A DNA stretch of 10,109 nucleotides from an uncultured Maribacter sp. (lineage in GTDB: Bacteria; Bacteroidota; Bacteroidia; Flavobacteriales; Flavobacteriaceae). Within the stretch, counting starts at the first letter, position 1. Each line of letters opens with the position of its first letter. Below, piece after piece: positions 1 through 6,960 of this stretch. A program made the position numbers and the translations under genes. Location of the stretch: contig CAJQMW010000385.1 in assembly GCA_905479535.1 (NCBI GenBank), positions 1-10,109 on the forward strand. Reading direction: 5' to 3'. The notes under the pieces are model-generated. The model saw only the letters and a list, made by a program, of their open reading frames with translations. It ran no database searches and had not been told where the DNA came from.

Positions 1-546
1 AAAGGCCTTGAGGGCTATTAAAGCGAACAAAATCAAAGGAATAAACGTCGAAAATGTCATCCCTGGACTTATGCGAAGTAATAAAATGACCGATACCACC
101 GCAGTAATTGTTCCTCCTACCAGTTGTACCAAGCCCGTGCCGATTAAATTGCGAACACCTTCCACATCACTCATAATCCTGGAAACCAAAGCCCCGGATT
201 TTGTGTTGTCAAAGAAGCGAATAGGTAGCGACAAAACCTGTTTTTGTACCTGTGCTCGCAATTCCGATATCATGTATTGTGCTTGTATACTCAATACTTT
301 GGTCAATAGGAATGACATGACCGCCTGGACCAAGAAGGAGAATATCACCACCGCAACTAGAACTTTCAAGAAATCATAGTCTTTGTTGGGTACGATATCA
401 TCCAAAAAATAGCGTAATGAAACAGGTGCTACAAAACTAGCGGCCTTACTGATTACAATAAGAAATAGTCCGAGGAAAACTAGCTTTCTTCTGGGCCAAA
501 TAATTGTTTGAAACGCCTTGAGTATGCTTACTTTTTTATCTGCCAT
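1..546 (-). CDS. ABC exporter (fused permease/ATPase), N-terminal part only
   Basis: This is the first 182 residues of a multidrug/lipid-type ABC exporter; the gene continues past the left edge, so the ATPase domain is not seen. The start is the ATG at 546, giving MADKKVSILKAFQ. Hydrophobic segments lie at about residues 22-45, 62-81, 138-158 and 165-182, as in the six-helix type I exporter membrane domain. The stretch LSLPIRFFDNTKSGALVSRI (about 105-124) followed by MSDVEGVRNLI is the typical first intracellular loop of MsbA/LmrA-like half-transporters. Family members work as inner-membrane dimers that flip lipids, drugs or peptides; the substrate cannot be read here. The start codon is only 16 bases from the inverted repeat of the neighbouring GIY-YIG unit, so its native promoter is either lost or moved away. 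Family assignment is firm; function within the family is open. Confidence 0.9.
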   Translation of the reverse strand, partial: MADKKVSILKAFQTIIWPRRKLVFLGLFLIVISKAASFVAPVSLRYFLDDIVPNKDYDFLKVLVAVVIFSFLVQAVMSFLLTKVLSIQAQYMISELRAQVQKQVLSLPIRFFDNTKSGALVSRIMSDVEGVRNLIGTGLVQLVGGTITAVVSVILLLRISPGMTFSTFIPLILFALIALKAF

Positions 547-562
547 AAATTATTCATTCTTT

Positions 563-588
563 TGTCCGGTCGAGCGCAGTCGAGACCT
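563..588 (+). repeat. Left 26-bp terminal inverted repeat
   Basis: It starts TGTCCGGTCGAGCGC and ends AGTCGAGACCT, and is the exact reverse complement of 929-954, with no match extending on either side. Internally it can fold: TCGA at 570-573 pairs with TCGA at 580-583 around a six-base GCGCAG loop, and the outer GG pairs with CC across a GA bulge. It is GC-rich in an AT-rich surrounding. Similar TCGAnTGCGCTCGA-type repeats are, from memory, common between genes in Flavobacteriaceae. Confidence 0.9.
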
Positions 589-590
589 CA

Positions 591-911
591 TTATTGGTTT
601 TTAGGATTGTAATTGGAATGTGATGCATTTCTGCATTCCGCCAAAATTTGTAATAAGTCATAGTTTCCGTTTGCCAACGCTAGTTTCTTTTTCGCACTCC
701 ATTTTTTAATTTTCTTTTCAAAATAAATAGCTTGTATAACATTATTAAATTCTTGGTGAAAGACTAGTTTCAGAGGTTTTCTTTTAAAGGTAAAACAACT
801 TTTGTTGAGACCATCTTGGTGCTCTGCTAATCGTCTTTCGATATTATTGGTTATACCAGTATAGGTAAGTCCATCTGAACACAATAGTATATAAACATAG
901 TAGAATTTCAC
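591..911 (-). CDS. Small GIY-YIG endonuclease-family protein
   Basis: The 106-residue product is a single-domain GIY-YIG protein of the small UvrC-N-like (YhbQ/UPF0213-type) group. The signature is YVY (5-7) and YTG (17-19) in place of GIY/YIG, followed by Arg26-Arg27 (the catalytic Arg is expected in RRLAEH) and the catalytic Glu65 in AIYFEKKIKKWS; the basic run KKIKKWSAKKK (66-76) is typical. All expected catalytic positions are present, so it appears intact. The start is taken as GTG at 911 because an in-frame TAA lies only six codons upstream with no ATG between. No ribosome binding site is evident. The gene is enclosed by a perfect 26-bp inverted repeat, and its promoter must lie in or beyond that repeat. 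Family members cut DNA; the target and role here are unknown. A self-spreading nuclease acting on its own repeats is an inference. Confidence 0.9.
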   Translation of the reverse strand: MKFYYVYILLCSDGLTYTGITNNIERRLAEHQDGLNKSCFTFKRKPLKLVFHQEFNNVIQAIYFEKKIKKWSAKKKLALANGNYDLLQILAECRNASHSNYNPKNQ

Positions 912-928
912 TAAATTCAGAGTAATTT

Positions 929-954
929 AGGTCTCGACTGCGCTCGACCGGACA
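929..954 (-). repeat. Right 26-bp terminal inverted repeat
   Basis: This is the exact reverse complement of the copy at 563-588, ending 17 bases before the GTG start of the GIY-YIG gene. Any transcript of the gene starting outside the unit would carry both repeats and could close them into a 26-bp stem around the gene. Confidence 0.9.
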
Positions 955-1041
955 TTGTTGGGGCAAGTTACTTGAATTTGAAGAAAATTCCTTCTAAGAA
1001 CGTTATTGTTGTCTTTCAATCTGACTTTTGTAGAAGTACAG

Positions 1042-1049
1042 TATATTTG
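1042..1049 (+). promoter_or_regulatory. Bacteroidota -7 promoter box for the TPM gene
   Basis: TATATTTG matches the Bacteroidota sigma-ABfr -7 consensus TAnnTTTG exactly and lies 23 bases before the ATG at 1073. A TTG at the expected -33 distance (about 19 bases upstream) is not present, so the promoter is half-supported. Confidence 0.4.
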
Positions 1050-1072
1050 GAAAAGCGCTTCTTAATCAAGGC

Positions 1073-2116
1073 ATGGTCAGAAAAGCTTTACTACTCTTCT
1101 TGTTAACTATCTCTAGCATTGTGGTCTGTCAGAATAGGTATATGGACCTACGAGAAATCGTAACGGATAGTGCGGGTATTTTCAATGCCGACCAGTTATC
1201 AGAGCTTAGGGAAAAACTAACTGTATTTGAACTCGAAACGACCAACCAACTGGTCGTTGTAACCATATAAAGTCTTGGTTACGAGACCATTGAGGGGTAT
1301 GCGAACGGTCTTTTTAATGAAAACGGCTTGGGACAAGAGGGAAAAGACAATGGTCTACTTATTCTGTTTTCTAAAATAGATCGACAAGTACGTATAGAAG
1401 TCGGCTATGGCTTAGAGCCCTATATTACAGATGCTGTCGCCTCACGAATTATTCGCAATACTATGATTCCTAGGTTTAAGGAGGACCAATATTTTGAAGG
1501 TATTTCACAAGCTACGGACCAATTGATAACATTTTTAAGTGATCCCGAAGCCTTGGCGGAGTTTAAAACGGAATTGCAACGCAGTGAGGAAAGGAATAAA
1601 AGGATAGGTATAGGCTTCTTAATTCTATTTCTTTCCGTATTCGTTGGTGTCGGTGGTTTTTTCTTTTTTAGGTCCTATAGTGGTTTGATAGAAGTTTTAA
1701 GAGGAATTCTTATTGGAAAATTAGGACTGATTCCTGGACTGTTCATGGCTGCTGGAGCTATCTTATCTTCCTTATTTGGATTGGTTTTCGTCGTCGTACC
1801 CCTAGGAGTCGCAGCTATTGTTTATTGGCCCAAATTGCTATCGATAGAGGAGTTGTTGGAGTATCCCAACCTATTGTTATGGATTTTAGTCCCTTTCTTG
1901 GCAATTTCAATACTTATTGCTATTATCAAAATCAAATTCTTTGGAAAGGATGATTTCAAATTTTCACTGATTAACAACGATAGAACCTATTACAGAAAAA
2001 CATTTTCATCATCGGGAACACATTCTTTTGGTTCCAGTTCTTCAAGTGGGAGCTCCAGTAGTTTTTCTGGTGGAGGTGGTAGTTCCGGTGGCGGTGGGGC
2101 TAGCGGAAGTTGGTGA
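1073..2116 (+). pseudogene. TPM-domain (YgcG-like) membrane protein, broken by an in-frame TAA
   Basis: Read through, this is one 347-codon gene: signal peptide (1-20, LLLFLLTISSIVVCQ), TPM domain (about 29-165), three hydrophobic spans (about 178-199, 220-252, 267-286) and a Ser/Gly-rich tail ending GGGGASGSW, the standard build of the YgcG/TPM family. A TAA at 1268-1270 stops it after residue 65. The next codons, SLGYETIEGYANGLF, continue the domain in the same frame, and GKDNGLLILF and VRIEVGYGLE are core TPM motifs. The break is therefore a single nonsense substitution (for example from AAA, GAA or CAA), not a frameshift. Without suppression only a 65-residue exported stub is made; a TTG at 1328 could start the rest, but it would lack half the domain and the signal peptide. 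TPM proteins are linked to membrane-associated phosphatase-like or scaffold roles, for example in photosystem repair; the bacterial role is poorly known. A sequencing error is the main alternative. Confidence 0.8.
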
Positions 2117-2163
2117 TTTTTAAATCCTTTAATGTATCTTCAATTGTTCAAAACCTAATGACT

Positions 2164-4347
2164 ATGAATCGCTATTTTATTCTTCTTTTTTCCACCCTGG
2201 CACTTATATCCTGTTCCAATGAAACCAAACCTAGCACAGAAACTGAAAGATGGGAGGAGCAAGCGTCAAATATTGAAATTATACGAGATGATTTCGGTGT
2301 TCCCCATATCTATGGAAAAACAGATGCCGATGCCGTTTTTGGGTTGTTATATGCACAGTGTGAGGACGATTTTAATAGGATGGAACAAAATTACATTTGG
2401 GCAACTGGTCGTTTGGCGGAAGTGGAAGGCGAAGAGGCTTTATATAGTGATTTAAGGGCGAAGCTTTTTATGACGGAAGACGAGGCAAAAGCGAATTATG
2501 AAAAAAGCCCCGAGTGGTTAAAAAAACTGTGCGATGCCTTTGCGGACGGGGTAAATTATTACCTGCATACACATCCAGAAGTTAAGCCAAAATTGCTCAC
2601 CCATTTTGAACCGTGGATGCCCATGTATTTTAGTGAAGGAAGTATTGGAGGTGATATTGAGCGCATACGGACTAGCGAAATAAAAGCCTTTTATGAGGGT
2701 AATATGGAAATACCCGAATCGGAAATTATCGCTATTGAAAAAGAAGAGGAAATGGCCGAGCCACAGGGTTCTAACGGGATAGCTATTTCTGGTGAATTAA
2801 CCCAATCGGGGAACGCGATGCTGTTGATTAATCCACACACCTCCTTTTATTTTAGGGGAGAGGTACACGTAGTTTCTGAGGAAGGTTTGAATGCTTATGG
2901 GGCGGTTACCTGGGGTCAGTTTTTTGTTTATCAAGGATTCAATGAAAAAACGGGTTGGATGCATACGTCAACATACACCGATGTGATGGATGAATTCAAG
3001 GAAAATATCACCAGTTTAGATGGTAATACAGTGTACCAATATGGTGAAGAACTACGTCCTGTTAAAGTATCGGAAATCACGCTAAAATATAAAGGCGATG
3101 ATGGGTTAAATGAAAAATCGTTTCCGGCATATAGAACACATCATGGCCCAATTACCCATATGGAAGATGGTATGTGGACGGCTTCCGCAATGATGTGGGA
3201 ACCGATTAAAGCGCTTGAACAATCCTTTGTGCGAACCAAGAAAGATGGATATAAGGGTTTTCGTGAGATGATGGACATTCGTACCAACTCTAGTAACAAT
3301 ACGGTCTATGCAGATGCCGAAGGGAACATCGCCTATTTTCATGGTAATTTTGTTCCCAAACGTAACGTTAATTTTGATTATTCCGAACCTGTTGAGGGAT
3401 GGAACCCAAAGACCGATTGGCAAGGTTTGCATACGGTCGACGAAAATATACTTGTACTAAATCCAGAAAACGGTTGGATTCAGAACTGTAATTCAACCCC
3501 ATATACTTCCGCTTTGGAATTTAGCCCTAAGAAGGAGGATTATCCCTACTACATGTCCAGGGACCAAGAGAATTTTAGGGGCGTCCACGCCATTGAATTG
3601 TTAAAGGGCAGAAGTGGTTATACGTTGGATAGCTTAATTCAATTAGCACATGATCCTTATTTACCTGCGTTCGAAGCTTTGATTCCAGGTTTGATAGAGG
3701 CCTATAATCAATACGATGATAAGAACCCGAAACTAAGAGAGGCGATTGAAGTTTTGGAGAAGTGGGATTTTAGAACATCTAAGGAGTCGGTCGCCATGAC
3801 CTTGGCCCATTTTTATGGCATGCGTTATTATCAAGACGGAAAATATCCAGAGGGACTAAATGCTATGGAGCGCATCGTTTTTTGGGGAACGCAACCCGGA
3901 GAACAACTTAAGATTTTTGAAAGGACTATTGATCAATTAACGGCCGATTTTGGCACTTGGAAAATGCCCTGGGGCAAGGTAAATAGATACCAGCGCTTAA
4001 CTGGGGAAATCCGGCAAAATTTTGATGATGATAAGCCTAGTATCCCTATTGGTTTTGCATCGGGGACTTGGGGAGCCTTAGCGGCCTACGGAGCCCGCTA
4101 TACGTCCGAAGGCGCCAAGAAAATCTATGGTACGCGTGGAAATAGCTTTGTAGCAGCGGTGGAGTTTGGGGATAGAGTTAAGGCCAAGACAATTTTGGCC
4201 GGAGGTCAAAGTGGTGACCCGGAATCCCCACATTTTGATGATCAGATTCAAAGATATGCCGATGTGGAATGGAAGGATGCGGCATTCTATAAAGAAGATG
4301 TCTTACAACGCGCTCAAGAAACATATGCCCCCGGACAAAGAAAGTAA
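2164..4347 (+). CDS. Penicillin/acyl-homoserine-lactone acylase family lipoprotein
   Basis: A 727-residue Ntn-hydrolase of the penicillin amidase (S45) family, which hydrolyses amide bonds of acylated compounds such as N-acyl-homoserine lactones, penicillins or acyl amino acids. The start at 2164 (MNRYFILLFSTLALISC) gives a lipoprotein signal with Cys17 in a usable lipobox (L-I-S-C); the ATG at 2158 would add only Met-Thr. The alpha-chain mark is EIIRDDFGVPHIYG (38-51). The autocatalytic cut is expected just before Ser203 in PQGSNGIAIS, making Ser203 the N-terminal nucleophile of the beta chain. NPH (about 218-220), GFNEKTGW, and Asn379 in NNTVYADAEGNIAY (the family's oxyanion Asn) follow. 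Length and motifs are normal, so it should be active at the envelope. It lies 41 bases after the broken TPM gene and was probably co-transcribed with it. The substrate cannot be named from the sequence. Confidence 0.88.
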   Translation: MNRYFILLFSTLALISCSNETKPSTETERWEEQASNIEIIRDDFGVPHIYGKTDADAVFGLLYAQCEDDFNRMEQNYIWATGRLAEVEGEEALYSDLRAKLFMTEDEAKANYEKSPEWLKKLCDAFADGVNYYLHTHPEVKPKLLTHFEPWMPMYFSEGSIGGDIERIRTSEIKAFYEGNMEIPESEIIAIEKEEEMAEPQGSNGIAISGELTQSGNAMLLINPHTSFYFRGEVHVVSEEGLNAYGAVTWGQFFVYQGFNEKTGWMHTSTYTDVMDEFKENITSLDGNTVYQYGEELRPVKVSEITLKYKGDDGLNEKSFPAYRTHHGPITHMEDGMWTASAMMWEPIKALEQSFVRTKKDGYKGFREMMDIRTNSSNNTVYADAEGNIAYFHGNFVPKRNVNFDYSEPVEGWNPKTDWQGLHTVDENILVLNPENGWIQNCNSTPYTSALEFSPKKEDYPYYMSRDQENFRGVHAIELLKGRSGYTLDSLIQLAHDPYLPAFEALIPGLIEAYNQYDDKNPKLREAIEVLEKWDFRTSKESVAMTLAHFYGMRYYQDGKYPEGLNAMERIVFWGTQPGEQLKIFERTIDQLTADFGTWKMPWGKVNRYQRLTGEIRQNFDDDKPSIPIGFASGTWGALAAYGARYTSEGAKKIYGTRGNSFVAAVEFGDRVKAKTILAGGQSGDPESPHFDDQIQRYADVEWKDAAFYKEDVLQRAQETYAPGQRK

Positions 4348-4349
4348 TA

Positions 4350-4997
4350 CTAATCCTTAGTAACGATCAACGTGGCTTTAGAACCGGAGGACAATAGCCA
4401 TTTGTTGGAATAGATCAGTTTTCCCGTATCGTCGTAAACATCGACTTGTGCCGTGTTGGGTGCAGAGGAACCGTGGTTCAATGCTTCAAATTCTAGTTTG
4501 TTGAAGCCTGGTTGTAAATCAACGTTAATACCTTTGAAGGCTCCCGTGAGCAGCATATTGTACTCTACCACCACATCGTTAACATAAATCTTTACGCGGT
4601 CCCCGTCTACATATTCATGGTCTCTGCAAACAATACCGACATATTTTCCATTACTTTTTACATCACCCAAATATTGATCAGCAAAATATTGACCCGAACC
4701 ACCAAGTCTTTCGCCGGGTCCAATACGAGGGTCAATCTTAAGACCGGTTCCTGCCTGTACTAATTCATCATCCGCTACCATTTTTACCGGATTTGGATTT
4801 TTATAATCCAGATCAGGTTGTTCTTTTATGACCGATGGGATATTAAGAACAGGCCCAGTTTTGGTTTTGCCTTTGGGGTCTTCAATTTTCACCGCTTCCA
4901 CCTTCAAAGGTTTTTGGGTAGGAATATCCGATTGGGCATTTACCCATCCGAAACCTAGGATAGAAAGCACTAAAAGAAGTAGGTTATTTTTATTCAT
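4350..4997 (-). CDS. Secreted protein of unknown function
   Basis: A 215-residue protein that I do not recognise as a named family. It has a clear signal peptide (MNKNNLLLLVLSILGFGWVNA, cut near 21), then a Lys/Pro-rich linker (about 24-75). A compact beta-rich domain follows (about 100-213), carrying VKIYVNDVVVEYNMLLTGAF, VDLQPGFNKLEFEALNHGSS, APNTAQVDVYDDTGKLIYSN and a final SGSKATLIVT. The pattern of strands and the NHGSSAPNTA loop suggest a beta-sandwich of the kind found at the C-termini of Bacteroidota surface proteins; this is a shape inference, not a family match. There is one Cys (124). Upstream on the minus strand, TATCTTTA (5024-5017) is one base off the -7 consensus and 19 bases before the ATG, but lacks a good TTG partner. 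Its stop faces the acylase stop across 2 bases, so the two genes converge without room for a separate terminator. Confidence 0.75.
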   Translation of the reverse strand: MNKNNLLLLVLSILGFGWVNAQSDIPTQKPLKVEAVKIEDPKGKTKTGPVLNIPSVIKEQPDLDYKNPNPVKMVADDELVQAGTGLKIDPRIGPGERLGGSGQYFADQYLGDVKSNGKYVGIVCRDHEYVDGDRVKIYVNDVVVEYNMLLTGAFKGINVDLQPGFNKLEFEALNHGSSAPNTAQVDVYDDTGKLIYSNKWLLSSGSKATLIVTKD

Positions 4998-5114
4998 TAG
5001 CCTTAAAAAATCAAAATAAAGATAACAAATACCCTGCCATGGGAACTTAAGAGCTTGTTAAATTGTTGAATGATCGATGAGCGGTTCCATTTAAATAACC
5101 GATGCGAATAGTAT

Positions 5115-6179
5115 TTAATCCCATGTTTTATTTAAAAAGCGTATATAATTTTTATGCATAATATTTTCGATGTCCTCTTGGCCATATCCTTTGTTTAGTA
5201 GTAATTGTGGAACCTTTTGCAAATCTGCTATGGTATCTAAATCTGTAGGGCACTGTTCTTTTCCGAAACCCCCATCCAAATCCGTACCGATTCCCACATG
5301 AAGTGAATTGCCAGCAAGCTGACAAATATGATCAATGTTTTGAACCATATGGTCCAAGGTCACACCCATCTTTTCTGGTGTTGATTCTCCTCTTTTCCAA
5401 TTGGGAACCATCATCCAGGCATCCAAGGCCATTCCTATTACTGCACCCCGATTGATAAGTTCCAATAACTGCTCATCTGAAAATTGGCGGTTGTGGTCCA
5501 CAAATTTGCGGCAATTGTTGTGGCTGGCCCATACCGGCCCTTGATAAACATCCATGGTTTCCCAAAAGCTCTGGTCACAAAGGTGGGTGGCATCCAGAAT
5601 CATATTTAGACTTTGGATTTTCTTTAAAAGTTCTTTTCCCTTTGCTCCAATTCCGCCAATAGAATCCGTCCCATAAGCATATGTGCCGGGGCCGTAATGG
5701 GCCGGGCCTATGGCCCGCAAACCTTGCTCATATGATTTTTCCAGATAATCCAGATTAATGATGCTATCCGCACCTTCCAAACTTAAAATATAACCTATAG
5801 GCGTATGTTCTTTATCCGATTCCCAACTTTTCAAGTGTGCTTTCAGTGCTGCTTTATTGGTAATCTGTTTAAGTATCCCCTCATACTCCATAGCCTTGTA
5901 CCAGGCCAGCTGTCCTTGGGTCTGCGCCCAAGCTTGGTGCGGCGAATTCCATCCCGGAAGTTTGTTTTCCGGTTTTACATAACGTGCTATTTGAGTAGCT
6001 ACGCAGAGGCCAATATTTCCTTGGCGCAGCGAAGGAAAGGAAACTGTGTTTCTACTACGGTCGGGCTTATCCGTCATACCCTGCTCACTTTTACGGATGG
6101 CTTCTACGGGCCAGGTAAGGTCCCTGTTCCATTCCATTGCATTCATGGACAAATCTAAATGGGCATCAAAAATGAGCAT
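5115..6179 (-). CDS. Peptidase M19 (membrane dipeptidase family), cytoplasmic form
   Basis: A 354-residue zinc dipeptidase of the renal-dipeptidase family, which hydrolyses dipeptides and often accepts a D-residue at the C-terminal side. Metal ligands are visible in order: His7 and Asp9 (FDAHLDL), the bridging Glu135 (LSLEGAD), His199 (DATHLCD) and His220 (ASHNNCR); Asp300 in GIGTDLDGG is the conserved acid. There is no signal peptide, so despite the family name it should be cytoplasmic. The length is normal and no residue appears missing. It is the likely last enzyme of the cluster GntP permease, RidA, D-threonine-aldolase-like enzyme, dipeptidase, all on the minus strand. It is now separated from the others by the AT-rich pair at 6325-7411, so transcription must come through that pair or from the 145-base gap ahead of its ATG, where no convincing promoter is seen. 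Confidence 0.92.
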   Translation of the reverse strand: MLIFDAHLDLSMNAMEWNRDLTWPVEAIRKSEQGMTDKPDRSRNTVSFPSLRQGNIGLCVATQIARYVKPENKLPGWNSPHQAWAQTQGQLAWYKAMEYEGILKQITNKAALKAHLKSWESDKEHTPIGYILSLEGADSIINLDYLEKSYEQGLRAIGPAHYGPGTYAYGTDSIGGIGAKGKELLKKIQSLNMILDATHLCDQSFWETMDVYQGPVWASHNNCRKFVDHNRQFSDEQLLELINRGAVIGMALDAWMMVPNWKRGESTPEKMGVTLDHMVQNIDHICQLAGNSLHVGIGTDLDGGFGKEQCPTDLDTIADLQKVPQLLLNKGYGQEDIENIMHKNYIRFLNKTWD

Positions 6180-6197
6180 AGTTTTTTATTATTCGTT

Positions 6198-6255
6198 ATT
6201 GCGAGGAGCTGGGAAAATGTTGATATGAGTAGCATTTTTATAGCGACGAAGCAAT
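6198..6255. repeat. Nested palindrome resembling a split dispersed repeat
   Basis: ATTGCGAGGAGC (6198-6209) and AGCGACGAAGCAAT (6242-6255) form the two arms of an imperfect palindrome (ATTGC pairs with GCAAT). Inside, AAAATG (6214-6219) pairs with CATTTT (6233-6238). Joined, the two arms resemble the ATTGCGAGGAGCGAAGCGACGAAGCAAT-like interspersed repeat that I recall from several bacterial genomes; here about 32 bases separate the arms. It lies in the leader of the dipeptidase gene, just downstream of the AT-rich gene pair. Confidence 0.45.
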
Positions 6256-6324
6256 TTGTTAAATATTTGAGATTAAATAGTCACTACCGAAGATTTAGGT
6301 GTTATTTTAGAAAATAGTTTTTGT

Positions 6325-6960
6325 TTATTGTGCTAAGAGTTGTTTTAATTCGTCAAATTCACCGTCTGTCAATCTTGATTTCTTTAAACTTTGTACTTGC
6401 CAAAGTCCGCTTTGTTTTATTTTAACTTTTGTTGAGAAATTTCCTAACCAATTTTCTGAAGGGTTTATCTGGAACGCTAAAGTTGAAATAATTTTACTTT
6501 CCCAAAAAAGTCTTTTTTCTTTTGTTTCAACTCTAAAAACACAAAATGAAATATTAGTTTTTATATAGCTTGAATTTTTTTTTTCGATTTCTGCCTCAAA
6601 TTCAAGATTAAGGAATTTCAAATTCTTCTCTTTGTTGGCTTTTGATGTTGTATCGAGTTCCCAATATTTTAAGTATGGATTCTTCTTTTTATTTAAAAAA
6701 GCTCGTCCAATATTTTTACGAAAAATACTTCTGTTTTTGTTTTCAGTTATAAAATGTTCAATTAATCTTTTTTTTAAATTATTTTCTCCCGTATCTGTTC
6801 CAACTCTAACAATTCTGTCAAGCCCATTATATTCCTCCCCCTTTTCAAATTTCACATAAATCCCATTTTTTGGAATCAAGTTTAATTGACCTTCAAATGG
6901 ATAACTAAATCTTTCCAATCTGTTGAATATTTCATGTATTTCATTTACCATTTTCTTCAT
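6325..6960 (-). CDS. GIY-YIG-type nuclease-like protein paired with DUF6884
   Basis: A 211-residue protein best read as a divergent GIY-YIG protein. GIY (33-35), RVG (52-54, in the YIG position within DRIVRVGTDTG), LKKRLIEHF with the likely catalytic Arg65, and Glu154 in LFWESKIISTLA (catalytic Glu) are all present with family-like order, though the middle is longer than in the small nuclease at 591-911. The C-terminal NPSENWLGNF and KQSGLWQVQSL (about 166-192) mark a distinct subfamily that, from memory, occurs next to DUF6884 proteins. The frame overlaps the upstream gene by 20 bases if Met1 (6960) is used, or 11 if Met4 is, so translation is coupled. Base composition is very AT-rich (13 G/C in 60 at 6541-6600 by hand count), unlike the flanks, suggesting transfer. 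DNA cleavage is inferred from the residues; the substrate is unknown. Confidence 0.75.
   Translation of the reverse strand: MKKMVNEIHEIFNRLERFSYPFEGQLNLIPKNGIYVKFEKGEEYNGLDRIVRVGTDTGENNLKKRLIEHFITENKNRSIFRKNIGRAFLNKKKNPYLKYWELDTTSKANKEKNLKFLNLEFEAEIEKKNSSYIKTNISFCVFRVETKEKRLFWESKIISTLAFQINPSENWLGNFSTKVKIKQSGLWQVQSLKKSRLTDGEFDELKQLLAQ

Larger units (their letters stand above)
563..954. mobile_element. Inverted-repeat-bounded GIY-YIG unit (putative small mobile element)
   Basis: A 392-bp unit consists of one small GIY-YIG nuclease gene closely framed by two identical 26-bp repeats in opposite orientation (563-588 and 929-954). The left repeat ends 2 bases before the stop codon and the right repeat lies 17 bases before the start codon, so almost nothing but the gene and its repeats is present. 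It sits in the narrow space between two divergent genes. Seen directly: the perfect repeats and the single gene. Inferred: that the whole is a dispersed, nuclease-mobilised element. No clear target-site duplication is visible outside the repeats. Confidence 0.5.

Noticed and set aside
8..379. A 123-codon plus-strand frame at the left edge
   Set aside because: It is antisense to the ABC exporter reading, which has clear membrane segments and the exporter loop motif and is open to the edge; this frame has no recognisable features.
1268..1270. Programmed recoding or stop reassignment at the TAA
   Set aside because: All other genes here end normally with TAA, TAG or TGA and no recoding structure is visible next to this codon; a mutation or sequencing error is simpler.
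1328..2116. A separate 262-residue protein starting at a TTG
   Set aside because: The same frame upstream of it (1271-1327) still encodes conserved TPM sequence, so this is the downstream part of the broken gene and not an independent gene.
2110..2163. A longer acylase N-terminus from the TTG at 2110
   Set aside because: It would bury the lipoprotein signal 18 residues inside and overlap the TPM gene; starting at 2164 gives a proper signal peptide at the N-terminus.
3106..3432. Minus-strand frame inside the acylase gene
   Set aside because: It lies fully opposite conserved acylase sequence and shows no domain or signal.
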